DNA from: Luidia sarsii
Lineage: Eukaryota; Echinodermata; Asteroidea; Paxillosida; Luidiidae
Reading direction: 5' to 3'
DNA length: 64,000 nucleotides
Assembly (NCBI GenBank): GCA_949987565.1
Contig: OX465101.1
Span: 26,583,396 to 26,647,395 of the forward strand
Shown: one piece after another, positions 51,836 through 64,000 of the stretch
Position numbering within the stretch: the stretch's first letter is position 1
How the letters are laid out: every line of letters begins with the position of its first letter
Made by a program: the position numbers and the translations under genes
Notes under the pieces: model-generated
Database searches by the model: none
Seen by the model: only the letters and a program-made list of their open reading frames with translations
What the model was told of the DNA's origin: nothing

Positions 51836-52153
51836 TTTTGAAATTGTAAATACACACTCAAGGTTACCAAATTTAAAATGACGTGACCGTCTGTGGTTAC
51901 TCGGCACTTGGATTTGACTTAAATGGCTGGTGACATGGACTCTGAGTCAAAGAGAAGTGACTCAAACTCGGCCATGGAGTCAAACTCAGTGTGTGGTGAC
52001 TCTAAATACAAGTCTGGTTCAAAGTGCACCACCAGTGCATGTCTTCAATCCACATTCCGCATGCCCCTGCACCGTGTGGAGAAGTCACGGCGCCCTCGCT
52101 TGGGAAGGCCGGCTTGCTGCCCCAGCTGAAGCCACATGTTGAAACGATGCAGC

Positions 52154-52195
52154 GGGGGGGGGGGGGGGGGGGGGGGGGGGTTTGGGGGGGGGGGG
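52154..52195 (+). repeat. Poly-G tract
   Basis: 27 consecutive G, then TTT, then 12 G. Length is likely to vary or to be misread in sequencing. Confidence 0.9.
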
Positions 52196-52884
52196 AGAAT
52201 TTGACTCCTGCGACCTCCTCGAGATCCTTTGAATACCCAGCCCAAGGAACTGTCAACTTTGCCGGGAGTCCTGCAGCTCATTCCTGGAATGCTCCATCAT
52301 CCGGCTGTATATTTTCTGCAGAAGAGTCGGATCAGGACGTGCTTACAGACATGTCAGACCCACACGGCTGGTGCTATTTCAGATGCACGCAGGAGATGCA
52401 GTTTCCCCAAGCATGGCTGATGTTAGATAAGTCTCCCATCTGCGGATACGTGCAAAGCTCTGTATTTATAAATGTGTTAGGGAATTCAAAGGAGGGTTAG
52501 GTTAACTTCAGGAGATTGCATATTTGCCGTCAGTCCTTTTAGCAGTGGAACAACTTACCTTCTGCGATGCAGATGTCTCCATCCCTAGATTACTTGAAGT
52601 CAAAACATAGTATAAGATCTGCACTTTATCGTGTCATTAACTTATGAATATGTCCTTTTTCCTTCTGATGTCAGATGGAACATTGTGTCTGTCAGGGTTT
52701 TGTGCATTAACTGACGCGCTTTGCATGTACACATTTCTGGCCACAAAACCCCCCTTGATCTTTACACCCACACCCCACCCCCTCCAAACAATAAAAGAAT
52801 GCAGCCCTTAAAAAATATCTGTATGGTCATTGCACAGCCCTTCTCCCCCCCTAAAAAAAAAGCTGTACACTAAATCTCAAAGCC

Positions 52885-53115
52885 ATGTTTGGGATTCTGT
52901 CAAAATCTGCTAGAATTGCAACATGCCCCACTGCCATTCTGATGAGCAAGGAGGTCTTTACCATCGCTGATCTAAATGCCTGCTGTCTTGAAGTCTGCAC
53001 AACGCAAGTGGCAGTCGGACGTAATGACTTGGAGGAGATGAGGGAGGTCAGTCCTGAAGGTCTGGCTGATGAACTAAAGAGGAGAGGGGTCACCAGGCCA
53101 ATGGTCACTCAGTAG
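52885..53115 (+). CDS. Unidentified short ORF, possibly a retroelement fragment
   Basis: 76 codons ending LEEMREVSPEGLADELKRRG then VTRPMVTQ. I do not recognise it. The amino acid make-up looks more protein-like than neighbouring ORFs, and it lies about 100 bp before a LINE remnant in the same orientation, so it may be part of an element. It could equally be chance. Confidence 0.2.
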   Translation: MFGILSKSARIATCPTAILMSKEVFTIADLNACCLEVCTTQVAVGRNDLEEMREVSPEGLADELKRRGVTRPMVTQ

Positions 53116-53210
53116 CCACCGGTATAATGCTCCACTCTTTGTGTAAAAGGGATTTGACATCAAGGGTGGATACCACATAGCATTATGATGCATCGTAACT
53201 CAGCTGGGTC

Positions 53211-53510
53211 TTGAATCAAGTAAACACTAAAAAATCTCTTCTGAACTTCATAGACAAGGGTAGATTGACTTTCTTCGGTCATGTCATGAGAGCTGACAAC
53301 AGCCTTGAAAAGATTATCATGCAAGGAAAGATGGAGGGCAAAAGGGGACGCGGAAGACCAAGAACAAGATGGTGGGACAACATTCTGGCAAGAGTGGGCC
53401 GACCCCCCATAGAGACAATTCGAACAACAACGGACAGATCAGCATGGAGGCTACTTGTCAACATGGTCACCAGGGGCCGAAACCGACCTGATGGAAATAG
53501 ATAGATAGAA
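53211..53510 (+). pseudogene. LINE reverse transcriptase C-terminal fragment
   Basis: The frame reads LLNFIDKGRLTFFGHVMRAD, KIIMQGKMEGKRGRGRPRTR and WWDNILARVG, then ends in GATAGATAGA. The FGHV.R, G.RGRGRPR.RW and W.D.I signatures are the usual C-terminus of one large group of LINEs. The short GATA tail may be the element's 3' repeat. Confidence 0.85.
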
Positions 53511-53594
53511 CTCAACTTAGGAGGGACAACCCGTCATTGGTTGATACAAAACCTTATGGTTTCTGTGCATTGCTCATCTCATCACTCTTTCATC

Positions 53595-53710
53595 TCCTGA
53601 AGACGAACACGGTATACTGTTGGAAACGTCGGGTTTCCTGCGGTTCTTTTCAGAACCACACATACTCACAAAAGATAAATTTTGTATGGTGTCACTGCAA
53701 ACCTACTCCT
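53595..53710 (+). repeat. Family D element, right half, with hammerhead-like core
   Basis: CTGAAGA (53597-53603), a hairpin AACA/TGTT, and GAAACGTC (53623-53630) are followed by GGTTCTTTTCAGAACCACAC and GTATGGTGTCACTGCAAACC. The left arm seen in the other two copies is missing. Confidence 0.7.
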
Positions 53711-54119
53711 TCTGCTATCCTCATCATGGAAATCTTAAAATCTAAAAAACGATACGTTTGATAAAGTGGACTGCAGGACACCCCCCCCCCCTCCTCACAG
53801 GTTGAACCTAACATTGAGCACTCATTTAAGAGTTTGGGGTCCGAGGGAAACCCCTGTCCTACATGTGATCTCTTTTTGTTTGGAAGAGCGCCCTCGCTGT
53901 GTGGTCCAAAAACAAGCTTCCCATTGCCCCTTCTATGCTGTGCATCCTAAAATGAGTGTATCCGAAGGCATAGATTTATCACTGGTCTGCCTCTGAGATG
54001 AAGGCATGATGACGTCAATTGCATGGGGGGGGGGGGGTCTGTTACTGGTCTAATTTTCTTGTTATTTGTGTAGATGATGAATCTACCACTAGCCCTGTTG
54101 CTGGCATACAATTTTAATA

Positions 54120-54183
54120 AGTCTTCAATCCACTTCGGGCAAAGTAACATTATTGTTACTTTGCCCGAAATGGATTGAAGACT
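54120..54183. other. Near-perfect 30-bp hairpin with 4-base loop
   Basis: AGTCTTCAATCC and GGGCAAAGTAACA on the left pair with TGTTACTTTGCCC and GGATTGAAGACT on the right. The only non-Watson-Crick position would be a wobble pair in RNA of one strand. Confidence 0.85.
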
Positions 54184-55480
54184 GAAGGCAACAGTTAGAC
54201 ATTTGGTAGGCCTATCTTATCAAGCTTGGTGGGAAAAAGGAAGTAATTTTGATTGATTGTGGACTTGTGGTGTCCCTCTCAGACCCAAAGTGCCCCAGCA
54301 AAAGTTATGGAGTTCCAGAATGAAGGATTGAGGTTTATTCCATTTCTTTACATGGACGTGATTGTATTTTCAAACAAATCTCAACTTTTGTATAATGTGT
54401 ATGAGAATGAGGTGTGGCTCTGAGGAGCTTCAGGGAGTGTGTGGTCTTCCTTTTTATCAGGAGAGGTTTTTGGAAGTCAAGGCTAATAGCTCAAATATGC
54501 TTCATCCACTGCTTCTCTTATCTACTGCAGGCAGCAATTTTTTTTTCCAATTTAGTCGTCATTCCTGCCCTTTCAAAATAGACGCACTCCGTGGACATCA
54601 ATGTCAAAACTTGTTAGAAAGCTTGAAGAGCTCATGCTCATGTTTGCGCTGAATTACCATGAATAAATCATGCAGACAGCATCAAAGGCTTTACCTTTTG
54701 AGGAAGGTCATGCTAGCATCGTAACATCGGGCTCTCCTACATTGTGGAGGAGGATGAAGAGGATGACTGAGAGGTTGAGGAGAATAAAGGGGATGAGAAA
54801 GATGAAGAGGTTGAGGAAGATGAGGAGGATTGGGAGAATGGGAAGAACCATTGAAATAACGATGTTCAAACCATGTTGTTTCGGCCAAGCTTCAGCAAGC
54901 CCCAATATGGACGCTCACAGAAATCACCAAGTTTCTTTGCAACTTGTCCCCCCCCCCCACCTCATCAAGAGATACACATCCCTCAGGTCTGTACTTCCAT
55001 GTATCGAATCTGACAAAGCACAGATGCTACCCCATGACCTTGACCAATAATGCACAGGGCCTGGCAAGAAAGAGTCACAGTTCTGCAAGGGATTCCCCAA
55101 AGAGCAACAGTGTAATTTCAACTAAAATCAACTAAAACAGTCAATGCTGCTTCGTGCAACTCTCAATCACCTTGGGGTTACAAGAGAATAATATTCCTTA
55201 GAATTAAGATTCTTTTTTTCCCCATCTACATTACCATTGTCAATTTGTAGATGGGTCTCCATTCTGTAGCAGCATTTTCTCCTGAGATAGATAGATACCA
55301 ATTAGCATATATAAATGTTGCCCTTGAGAAAAGCCATGTTGGGATCAAAATGTCAGGCCCTCTAAATATTGGAGTCAACACTTGCGTTGAGACGGCAATG
55401 GCAGACAGACGTCTGGGATGTGTTTCAGCCCAGAGGTTGCTCTTTATTTATTTATACAGGGGCATCTCTAGGTGTCTCAG

Positions 55481-55541
55481 CTTTTTCTGGAGAGTGCTTT
55501 TGTAGAACCAGTTAACAGGTTCTACGAAGGCACTCTCCAGA
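55481..55541. other. Near-perfect hairpin of about 28 bp with 8-base loop
   Basis: CTGGAGAGTGC and TGTAGAACC on the left pair with GGTTCTACG and GCACTCTCCAG on the right around AGTTAACA. The two mismatched positions become G-U wobbles when transcribed on the plus strand. Confidence 0.85.
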
Positions 55542-58500
55542 AAAAAAAGCAGTTGTGGAATTAAGCTGAGCGATGCATTGGTTACCATGATACATGTAGT
55601 AGGCTACCATAACTGCAACTCTTACTGACATTATATGCAATAGTCTAATATAAATTTTATAATGAAATGTGGAGTGTTACTACTTCAAATCGGTGATAAT
55701 GCATCTGGTAACTTTGACACAGACTAATGTCTTCTCTCTTTAATACCCTGCATTCAAGGCACAATATGACTAGACAGGCCCGCTTTTTTTTATATGGCAA
55801 CCACTTCCAGATACAGTGACTGTAGTGATGCTCCACTTTTCACAGATTTTCATATTTCAATTATTCTACATTGGAGACAAATATCAATGATTTGAGAAGA
55901 CTTGGTATGACGCTAACTGATGTCTCTTCATTTCAGTATCCTTCATTTCAGGCAATTACTCTGCAGGCAATACGCTACTCTCTATTTACATGTAGAGCAA
56001 CTACCACCTATCGAATCTGTGTTCTTTTCCATTCATTGTCATATTTGAAAAGTGGTACATGTATCAGTATTACAGTTACCTTGTTATTTGGACTGTAGTA
56101 TAGCTTTTTAAAGATGTATCAACATATTTTGTAAACTTGTTTTGTTGACTGCCCAAGTGGCTTAGCCATTTCAGGTCCCATCTAAATGATAGGCACTATG
56201 TCCTACATACAGCTTACTATTATCCTGTGTGGCAACTACCGTATAAAGCAGCAAACTGCAGTATTCTTAGTTTCATACTCTTTTTCTTAAATGTAGGGTT
56301 ACACCATCACAAATGGTCCATTTGTGAAGGTCAAAGAATCACTTCCATGCTGTCATACTAAATGTATGCATAAAATAACACACCTGCATAAGTTTCGGCT
56401 CAATCCGTCAACCATGTCATGAGAAAAAACCGTGGGAACAAAATCAAATGTTTAACCTTTTCAGACATAGAGGCCAGAATTTGTAAAAATTTGTTCCAAC
56501 AATCGCTCCACAGAACGATCATTGGAAATTCATTAAATTTCCTCTTTTCTTGAAAACGGCAACATTTCGCACAATTTTTGGTGCCATTGCAAACTTCCTG
56601 GTGAGTAAGCAATTTCTCAAATTTGTAATTTGCACATTGCAGATGGTGTGCCTTCCCTTTCATGGTTCATTATCAAAATCTGAATTGAAAGGAGTATCGT
56701 AATGGCGTACTAAAAACCAGCATGGACCAAAGTAAATTCAAATGTAACAAATTATTTTATTTAATATGCATCCAGGCGAAGAAAGATCAACAAGCAAAGC
56801 GCCTCAGCTTACAAAGAAATAATTAAATAATACTTACACAAATAACTGCTAAGGAAAATGCTGGACGGCTGCTGAACTTAATACAGAACAGTAAAAAAAA
56901 CCTTAACAACTCAAATGGCAGCCGCCCAGCAAGATGTGCCTCCAGCCACTCCCAAGATTGAAATGCCTCACTGTGTGGCAATGCCACACCGCTTATTATG
57001 TGAATTTGCAACAAAAGGTTCTGCTAGGCACGGCTAGCCCACCCCAACAAAAGACTGGAATTCCTTCCATGACTCTATAGAAGTCACTGCCCAACACAAC
57101 TAGCCCACCCCAACAGAAGAGCTGGAATTCCTTCCAGGCACAGCCCAGAAACACCCAACTAGTGGAATAAATGTGCCAGTGACTGGATAACACACTTAAG
57201 TTTAAGGAATTAACATTACAGTATTTAAGTATAGTTACCGTCGCCAGGTTGCAGTTGCCAACTTATCATAATCATATGAGCCTTCTGCATACGGCACAAT
57301 CTGGGGTTATAATCTGTCCAGTTGAGGAGACTGCTGGGAATTGCCGGCATTGTTTTCCTCACTCCGGTCAGGTTCTCAGCAGGATTGTACTGCCCACGTC
57401 TGGCAGCTGCAAGCCAATATGGTGGTTGGGAATGACAGGAGTTGATGGTTTGTTACAAAATCAGTGCCTCCCACTCTAATCACAGTTTGTGAATCATTTT
57501 GTATGTACATTTCAGCCATTTCTTTTTTAGTACCGATACTTACAACTATTTCCTTGTATCCTTGGGGTTATCGAGGCCGCGGGCATCTTTCCTTCCCCAC
57601 GTCTTCGGCTGTTACCTCAGTCTCGGACCATGTTCTGTACCTTAGTTTGTTTCTTTCTTTTCCAACAGTTCTTCAGTTTTCCTTGGTCTGCCAACCTTTT
57701 TCTCTGCCATCTGGTACTTAGTATAATATAATGCAACTCATTTTTTTGAGGGGGGGACTACTTTTGTCCAAGTAACTTTTTTTTAAATAATTATTGGCTT
57801 GGGCAACATTCACAGTTGACAAAGTTCTGGATGTCATTTTTTTTTGGGGGGGGGGGTTGATAAAAATTGTCAGAATGAGAGGACAGTTTGAATGGTGCCA
57901 CATTTTGGGACTTTGTTGTATTGAGATCAGCGATGTGATTTGTGTGGGATGGCTTCTGATGGGGGTCTGAACATGGAAATAAACATTGATGTGTTGCACT
58001 GCAGACAATGTGCGTTGAATATAGTGTCAGGTAGGAAGAGTGGGTACTGTTCATTCATTTTCTTTTCACTTGGTACTCCAGTGCAGTCATTCATATTAAC
58101 TTGGATAGCATTCTAATTCTAGTTGACCTCATCCATTGAGATGCAAGACACCTCTCAAGTAGGGGATATTAGATAACTAAAGCGGTTTTGGGTCATCGAG
58201 TGTACTATAGGTGCAGATTATTCTAACGAGGGCTCCCAAAAACTGTCCCCCAAATCTGTGCGCCCATTCTTTCTCTCTGCACCCCCTCCCCCTCTCTCCA
58301 TGTACTGTAGATAATATATCGGCCAATTTACCCGGGAAACATTCCCACTCACCCTCTGAAGTATCGTTCAATAACTATTTGGTCGTTTGTGAGGTGACAC
58401 ACTGCGCAAAAAATTAATATCGGGTCAGGACATGTATTTTGATAAATTGGGAGCAATTTTCAGGTGGGAGGGGGTTGGACTTGCTCTAAATATCACATAA

Positions 58501-58744
58501 CTCAGTGACATAAACCCTCAAACCCAGTCTAGATCAGAAGGTAGTCATAATACAGGAGACAAGAAATCAACTGAGACCAACACACTGGTTTTTTTTTTTC
58601 TTGAAGAAATATCATTGGACCATTCGGTGCTTTTTGTTTAATTAATACTCTTGATAATGAACAAATGATAGGGATAAATGCTCCAAGAGTGCAAGACACA
58701 TACGTAGACAGGTGAAGACAGGTTTTGGAGAACGCAACACAAAG

Positions 58745-58770
58745 AGATAGAGAGAGAGAGAGAGAGAGAT
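58745..58770. repeat. GA microsatellite
   Basis: An uninterrupted run of AG units, followed at 58949-58972 by a poly-A stretch. Confidence 0.8.
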
Positions 58771-61700
58771 TGGAGAGACAAAGCACTCTGTTATACAACA
58801 CTTAAACACCCCTCTCTGAAGGGCCACTTTAAAAACTCAATACGGTCCACATTTAAGGTATGGTAAATACTATGTACAGAATGTACACACACGAGGAAAC
58901 CCCCAAAAAACAAAAAACAAGGAAAACCTTTAAAAATAAAATGCAAAAAAAAAAAAAAAAAAAAAAGAGAGAAAATGAGTGGGAAACTCTACTCACTCCA
59001 ACAATTGGGTGAAGTTCATGTACACACATGTGAGATGTCCGAGAGACTCAACATTATACAACAACTCTGAAATTAAAACCCAACAACTCCCAACTTTGGG
59101 TTTTGGGTGGTCAGACGACGCATGGAGCTATCGGATCTGTTCCATTGAGGTCGTCACCACATTTTCTTCCGTGCGTTTCTCTATGTGAACATTAAGGCAA
59201 GAGTCACTGTGATTGAATTTTTTTTTTTTTTTTTTTTTGGCGTTTCTCCTCCTCCTTCTACTAACAGTTATTAATTCCTCATTGTGATCTAGGCATGCAT
59301 AACCACATAGCTCATCTACGTGTCTTTCTTCCCACTTGTTTTATGTACAAACAAAACAAACCCAACTGGTCTTGACTGCTATCTTATTGGCACCCAAACT
59401 AAAAAAAAAAAAAAAAAAAAATCGCAACTGAAAAAAAACCCCTCAAACCCAACAACAACCAACTGGTACAGGTTTTCAACATACACATCACATCGATCTA
59501 AAAAGATGTAACTTGTTCCATATGGCCATTCATTAGTTTTCTCCCCATCAGTCATGGTTTAACCTACACAGACTACGGGAGTACCGGACTGGTATTAAAG
59601 TCAAATGTCAGATTGACTCCAATGTCCCCCTCCCCCAACCTCCCCCTTCCTCAATTGAACAGCTGAGAATCGGATTTCTTGCCACCGTCCAACTGATATA
59701 GCACTTGTCTGTTTTGTCCGAATGTTGCCACTAGCTATATTTGATTGTGTGAAGGGTGAAGGTTCTGACCATCAGGTCCCATTGTAAAATCCAGGAACAT
59801 AGCTTTTGCTCCTTGAAAGATTTTCTAAACTACCACAGAATGCCTGTCCATGGAAAGAAATAGTTACTCTATAACGATGTCTGAAAGCTAATGTGTTGAC
59901 TTTTTTTCCCCTTAAATTCCTCTTCTCCTTTAAAAAGTTCACATTCAATATATTTCAGATATGTTGGTGCAGCAAATTTCTCTTGTTTTCTTTTCTTTTT
60001 TTTTGGTCTTTTTTTTTGGTTTGTTTTGTTTTGTAAATTTGTGATTTTTTCCATTTTTCTTGTCCTATCATCTGTACAACCTTTTCATTCCAAAGAGTGA
60101 CACATAACTTGAATTTGGCACATTTTTTTCTTGAGTTTTCCTTTTAGAAAAAAAATGTCTGAACTGGTCTAACTCCGATAAAGACGTTACTCGTGCAAGT
60201 ATTGTCTACCACGGCCACAGTGTAAGTCTCCATTAACATTACACAAACACGTACATCTGGTCTATAACATTGCATTTGACTGCTTAATACTGCTAGATGA
60301 AGACAAAAAAAGGCTTCCCATTCCCAGGATAGTTGACGTCAGTTGTTCCTTGCATAATTCTGAGTTTTTTTCCCCTCCTGTTTCATCTCCTTCAAAGTAA
60401 CTTAGAAAATATAAGAAAAAAAATCCAACATCGATCTGCAAACATCTATCTAATCAACCGCAAAGAGTCTGGATCCTGCAAAGAGAGTCCGGAGACAGAC
60501 AGGGATGGTGAAAGGATGTGCCCTTCCAACGACAACAGAAATCTTTGATATCTGGCGCCATCTTCATATCGTAAGACGAAACAGAATCACCCCCTTTGCT
60601 GTAGACGTTCCCCCCCCCCCCTTATTGCAGAGATGTTCATTTGCATGCAAATTTGCAATGAAGCAGAGAAACAAAACTGCAAGATAAATAGAATACATCC
60701 CCCCCAAACCCAACAACTCAAGAGTAAACAATTGAGGAATCCTGAACAACAACATACGGGTACATGAAGGGCCATGAGTGTGGGTGCTTATCAGACCACA
60801 GCTTGACAGTGTGCAACATCATGGCACACTCATACATTGGGGGGTTTACATTGACAGGCAGTCAGAGAAACATTGCATGAAGACACACTGTGTGCAAGAT
60901 TTAGGGTACACCCATGCAGTCATTCCTCATGGGCCTATGGAAATGCAAGATGCAATGCAATACAACCGAGCCAGCCATTAAAGCCCCCCCCCCCAACAAA
61001 GAATAGGATTTAAATGGGAATGAAATATCATCCCCACAAACCAACATCAAATCGATAGTTCTACACATCTTGGGGACAATGACTTTCAAGCATCAGGTCT
61101 CGTCAAAAACTAACATGAACTATGCATTTAAAATCAAATCCATGCGTATTTAGTAATTTGCTAAAAAGAAAAGAAGAAGGGAAATGACAAGAACACTGTC
61201 AATGAAGTTGCTTGATCTTATCCGAGTAGCCCGACAACATCTTCCTCTTCGGAGGGGGATCGGGTTGGAATTTGAAACAATAAACAGGTGGTGAAAGACA
61301 CTGTGTACTGGCGAAGTTCAAGTCTAAAAAGAAAGCACAAATAAGTATGGAAAAAAAAGGGCTAAAATTGAGGGGTAATTTCAGTGGGCAGGAAAAAAAA
61401 ATATATATGAAAGACGGAGAAAAACGGAGGGAGCCACCCCTAATAAGGGCAGAAAAAAAAGAGAGTAATGTGTGAGAAATTGAAAGAAATACGGAGCAAG
61501 ATTCCGATCTTGGTTCTAAAATCAAACAAACAGGGGTTGACATTAGACTGAAAACAAAATTTTCAACAGTGTTCCCTGACAAATAGCCACTCATTTTTAA
61601 ACCCCCCTCCCCCCAAAAAAACCAAAAATCACCACACCACCCCGACATCACTACAAACTTGGCACTAATGGGATGTTTTTTTGGCCCCCCAAACATAAAA

Positions 61701-62648
61701 ATATGGACTAAAAAATACAATAAAATAAAAAATAAGTAAGGAGAAATAAGTCACCTTTAAAAGAGAGATTTAAGAGACCCCCCCCCCCAAAAAAAAAATG
61801 GTTTAAGAAGGACGTCTTCAATTGTGTTTCAACAATTTTTCTTTTCTTTTTTACACTTGTTGTTTATGTACAGATCTCACTGAGGTCCAAAATACTTTGT
61901 CCAATATCTGGAGGGATTTGTTTGTTTGAATGACTGCTTGATTCACAAGAATGTTTCTACAAAAAAGCCAAGACCAATGGCTGCAGGTCATGTGACAGCA
62001 GTTGCCAACCTGATTGGAGGATGAAGGGAACCAGGATGGCATGGCAACCAAGTTGGAGTGAATTCTTGCCAGACCATAGTCGGACTGCCAGCCAAAACCT
62101 TTTCCTCCTGCGTTAAAACCTTGGTTTACTTCCAACCACTCGCAATCCTGTCAACTCACTGTGAACCCATTTCAGCAGGCTTGTATCGCCTCGTGCACTT
62201 TGCGGTCCTCCAAACAGATTTCATGCTGGTAAGGTTTCAATCAAAAAATGTTCCGGGCTAATAAACGGCTTAAGTTGTAAAATAAAGATTATAATTAAAA
62301 AAACCGGAGGAATTCACAAGATTGGGCCCAGTTCAACTTAAACTTTACAATACCCGCGTGTTTCCAATTTTAAGGTATTTTCCTCTTCTTCTTCTTGATT
62401 TTTGTTTGTTTTACTTTAACATGATTCCAATAAAACATTAACATTACAATCATTATAAAAAAACAACATTTTTTTTGCAGAGGCTGCATTGTAGATTTGG
62501 TAAACAAATGATTCACCGCAGTTTGTTGACAAAGTCTGGGAGAAAAGAATGTTAAAGTAACAAAGTTTTGTAAAATGACTGAAATACAAACATCTGCTAA
62601 AATGTATTAAAAGAAATGTATCAAACCGAACAGACAGATTGACAGACT

Positions 62649-62933
62649 TGGGCCCAATGTCACCTCTCTGCTCACTGTGTGCGTAGAATCGGCACTTGCA
62701 GAAGCAAAAAATTGCGTTTAACGTAGGCATAATATTTCATTTCATTTAGGCTACCAAATGACTGTCATTTTCCTCTGTTGTTGTATACACAAAATCCTCT
62801 GTCAAGCGCAGCAATTCCGCGCTAGATTTTCAAGCGCCGAATCCTACCTTACAAGATCCTTTAGATGAAACTGTGCTTACAGCATCCTGTATGCTCATTA
62901 TTCTGCATTAAGCAGAGCCATAAAATTGGGCCT
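62649..62933. repeat. Foldback element, family C, degenerate copy
   Basis: TTGGGCCCAATGTCACC at the left and AGCAGAGCCATAAAATTGGGCC at the right are the diverged inverted ends. The interior TCAAGCGCAGCAATTCCGCGC resembles the piece at 42830-42870. Confidence 0.6.
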
Positions 62934-64000
62934 GGGTCAATTGTTTTTAAAGTAACATGGCTTTCTGGGAGTTCCCCCCTTTCCCCTTCCATATTGGCTA
63001 ATTTTCATACTCGTTTTATTCTCTATAAGTAAAAGACCTTTTTTCTTAAAAACAAAGACCCAACTTTATACATCAAAAATTATATGTACAACTGCGTTGG
63101 AACAAGTACATGCAACTGTGCACTTGACTACTTGCCCATAAATCTCCTCCCTGCTGTGTGAACATAAGATAATAGAACACAATGCACACAACTCAACTTC
63201 ATGTGGAGAGAATTTGCAATCAACGCAACAGGAGTGATATGTTAACAACAGAGGGCGCAAAGCTTTCCCATCTGCATTTGGCATTTCATGAGTCGTCACT
63301 TTTAGAAAAGAACCCATTTGGCACATTGCTTTATAAAGTCTGTCTTGCACGGAAGCATGATAAATTAAACACATTCATGCCATCAAGATTTCTGGAGTTG
63401 TTTAGAAACGGCCATATTGTGTGCTTCAATGATTTCTTTTCCCCTCCCCGTTCTGCACATCCACAGATAGCCAGCCCAATGCAAGGGTGCATCTTGAATG
63501 TTAGCACTGAGGGCAGACCCCTGGACTCCTAGCATTGATACTGGTGTGCATTGTCAAAATGGCACCAGACTACTTTTTTTTGCAAACAGTTGGTCATTTA
63601 TCTTTACAAAGGTGTCTTCCAGTGAATTAAAGGAATATTTGGGCTTTCACAGGTTTGTATTTTTTGGGGGGAGCTTTTAGTTCCCTGCTCACTGGCATAA
63701 CACTTACTCAAGAAACCCAAGCTTAGATTTTGGTTGGTGTCACCATTTCCCATCAGCAGAAATTCTTCAAATGAACAGAGGGTGATTTTTTTCCCTTGTA
63801 TCTACCCAAAGTGATGAAGAGAGAGAGATTGTCTTCATTGCCAATTTTAGGGTTGACCTGGCCTACAACCATCTTCCTCCCCTTCTTGGCACGTGGGCAC
63901 AAAGTTCTTTCTCAGAGGCAGATAAGAATACTGGAGAGGACAGCAAACCAGTCTGGGGACTGGTCCCCCAATGAAGGGTTGGCTACCTGGTAGATGCAGG

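Larger units (their letters stand above)
47067..64000. other. Region downstream of KPTN: repeats and LINE remnants, no gene established
   Basis: About 17 kb in which I could not support a host gene. It contains a family D element (47161-47384), LINE remnants (49824-50740, 53211-53510), a SINE (51122-51283), two strong hairpins (54120-54183, 55481-55541) and a degenerate family C element (62649-62933). From about 58.5 kb on, dispersed repeats are rare and poly-A/poly-T runs are common, which could be a long 3' UTR or plain intergenic DNA. Confidence 0.5.

Noticed and set aside
52024..52500. ORF of 158 codons on plus
   Set aside because: It spans a long poly-G tract coding a glycine run and shows no family similarity.

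Overview
The window reads as intron-rich animal nuclear DNA: split genes with GT/AG introns of 0.1 to 7 kb, and introns and flanks crowded with retroelement pieces, foldback (MITE-like) elements, minisatellites and homopolymers. There are no operons, Shine-Dalgarno sites or CRISPR arrays. Protein similarity and repeat style suggest a marine invertebrate, possibly a deuterostome such as an echinoderm, hemichordate or lancelet. The species cannot be fixed from sequence alone.

Three protein genes are supported exon by exon with matching splice phases. (1) The 3' part of spastin (SPAST) runs on + from about 5778 to 23999: nine exons covering the linker and the whole AAA ATPase domain, with the N-terminal exons not visible. 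(2) PNO1, a KH-domain ribosome assembly factor, runs on - from 39481 to 32622: six exons, complete, 246 aa. (3) Kaptin (KPTN), a KICSTOR subunit, runs on + from 39755 to 47066: eleven exons, complete, 527 aa. PNO1 and KPTN are divergent, with start codons 273 bp apart, so they probably share a promoter region. No convincing gene was found from 24.0 to 32.6 kb or from 47.1 to 64 kb.

The rest is mobile and repeated DNA. A 5'-truncated Penelope-like element (reverse transcriptase plus GIY-YIG nuclease) sits in PNO1 intron 1. Its 3' end carries a motif that recurs more than 20 times across the window, often as head-to-head inverted pairs, and once expanded into an array of 18-bp units. That motif can be laid out as a hammerhead-ribozyme-like fold with a linked change at two core positions. 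A second, unrelated inverted-repeat family has a similar layout. Other items are a near-palindromic foldback with a perfect 9-bp flanking repeat, tRNA-like SINEs (one family bounded by inverted repeats), a roughly 240-bp foldback family, a MITE with an internal 74-bp array, several LINE C-terminal remnants, two miRNA-precursor-like hairpins, and a 22-bp minisatellite in PNO1 intron 5 whose every unit resembles a 3' splice site.

The three genes do not form one pathway: spastin severs microtubules, PNO1 helps build the 40S ribosome, and kaptin anchors KICSTOR/GATOR1 control of mTORC1.
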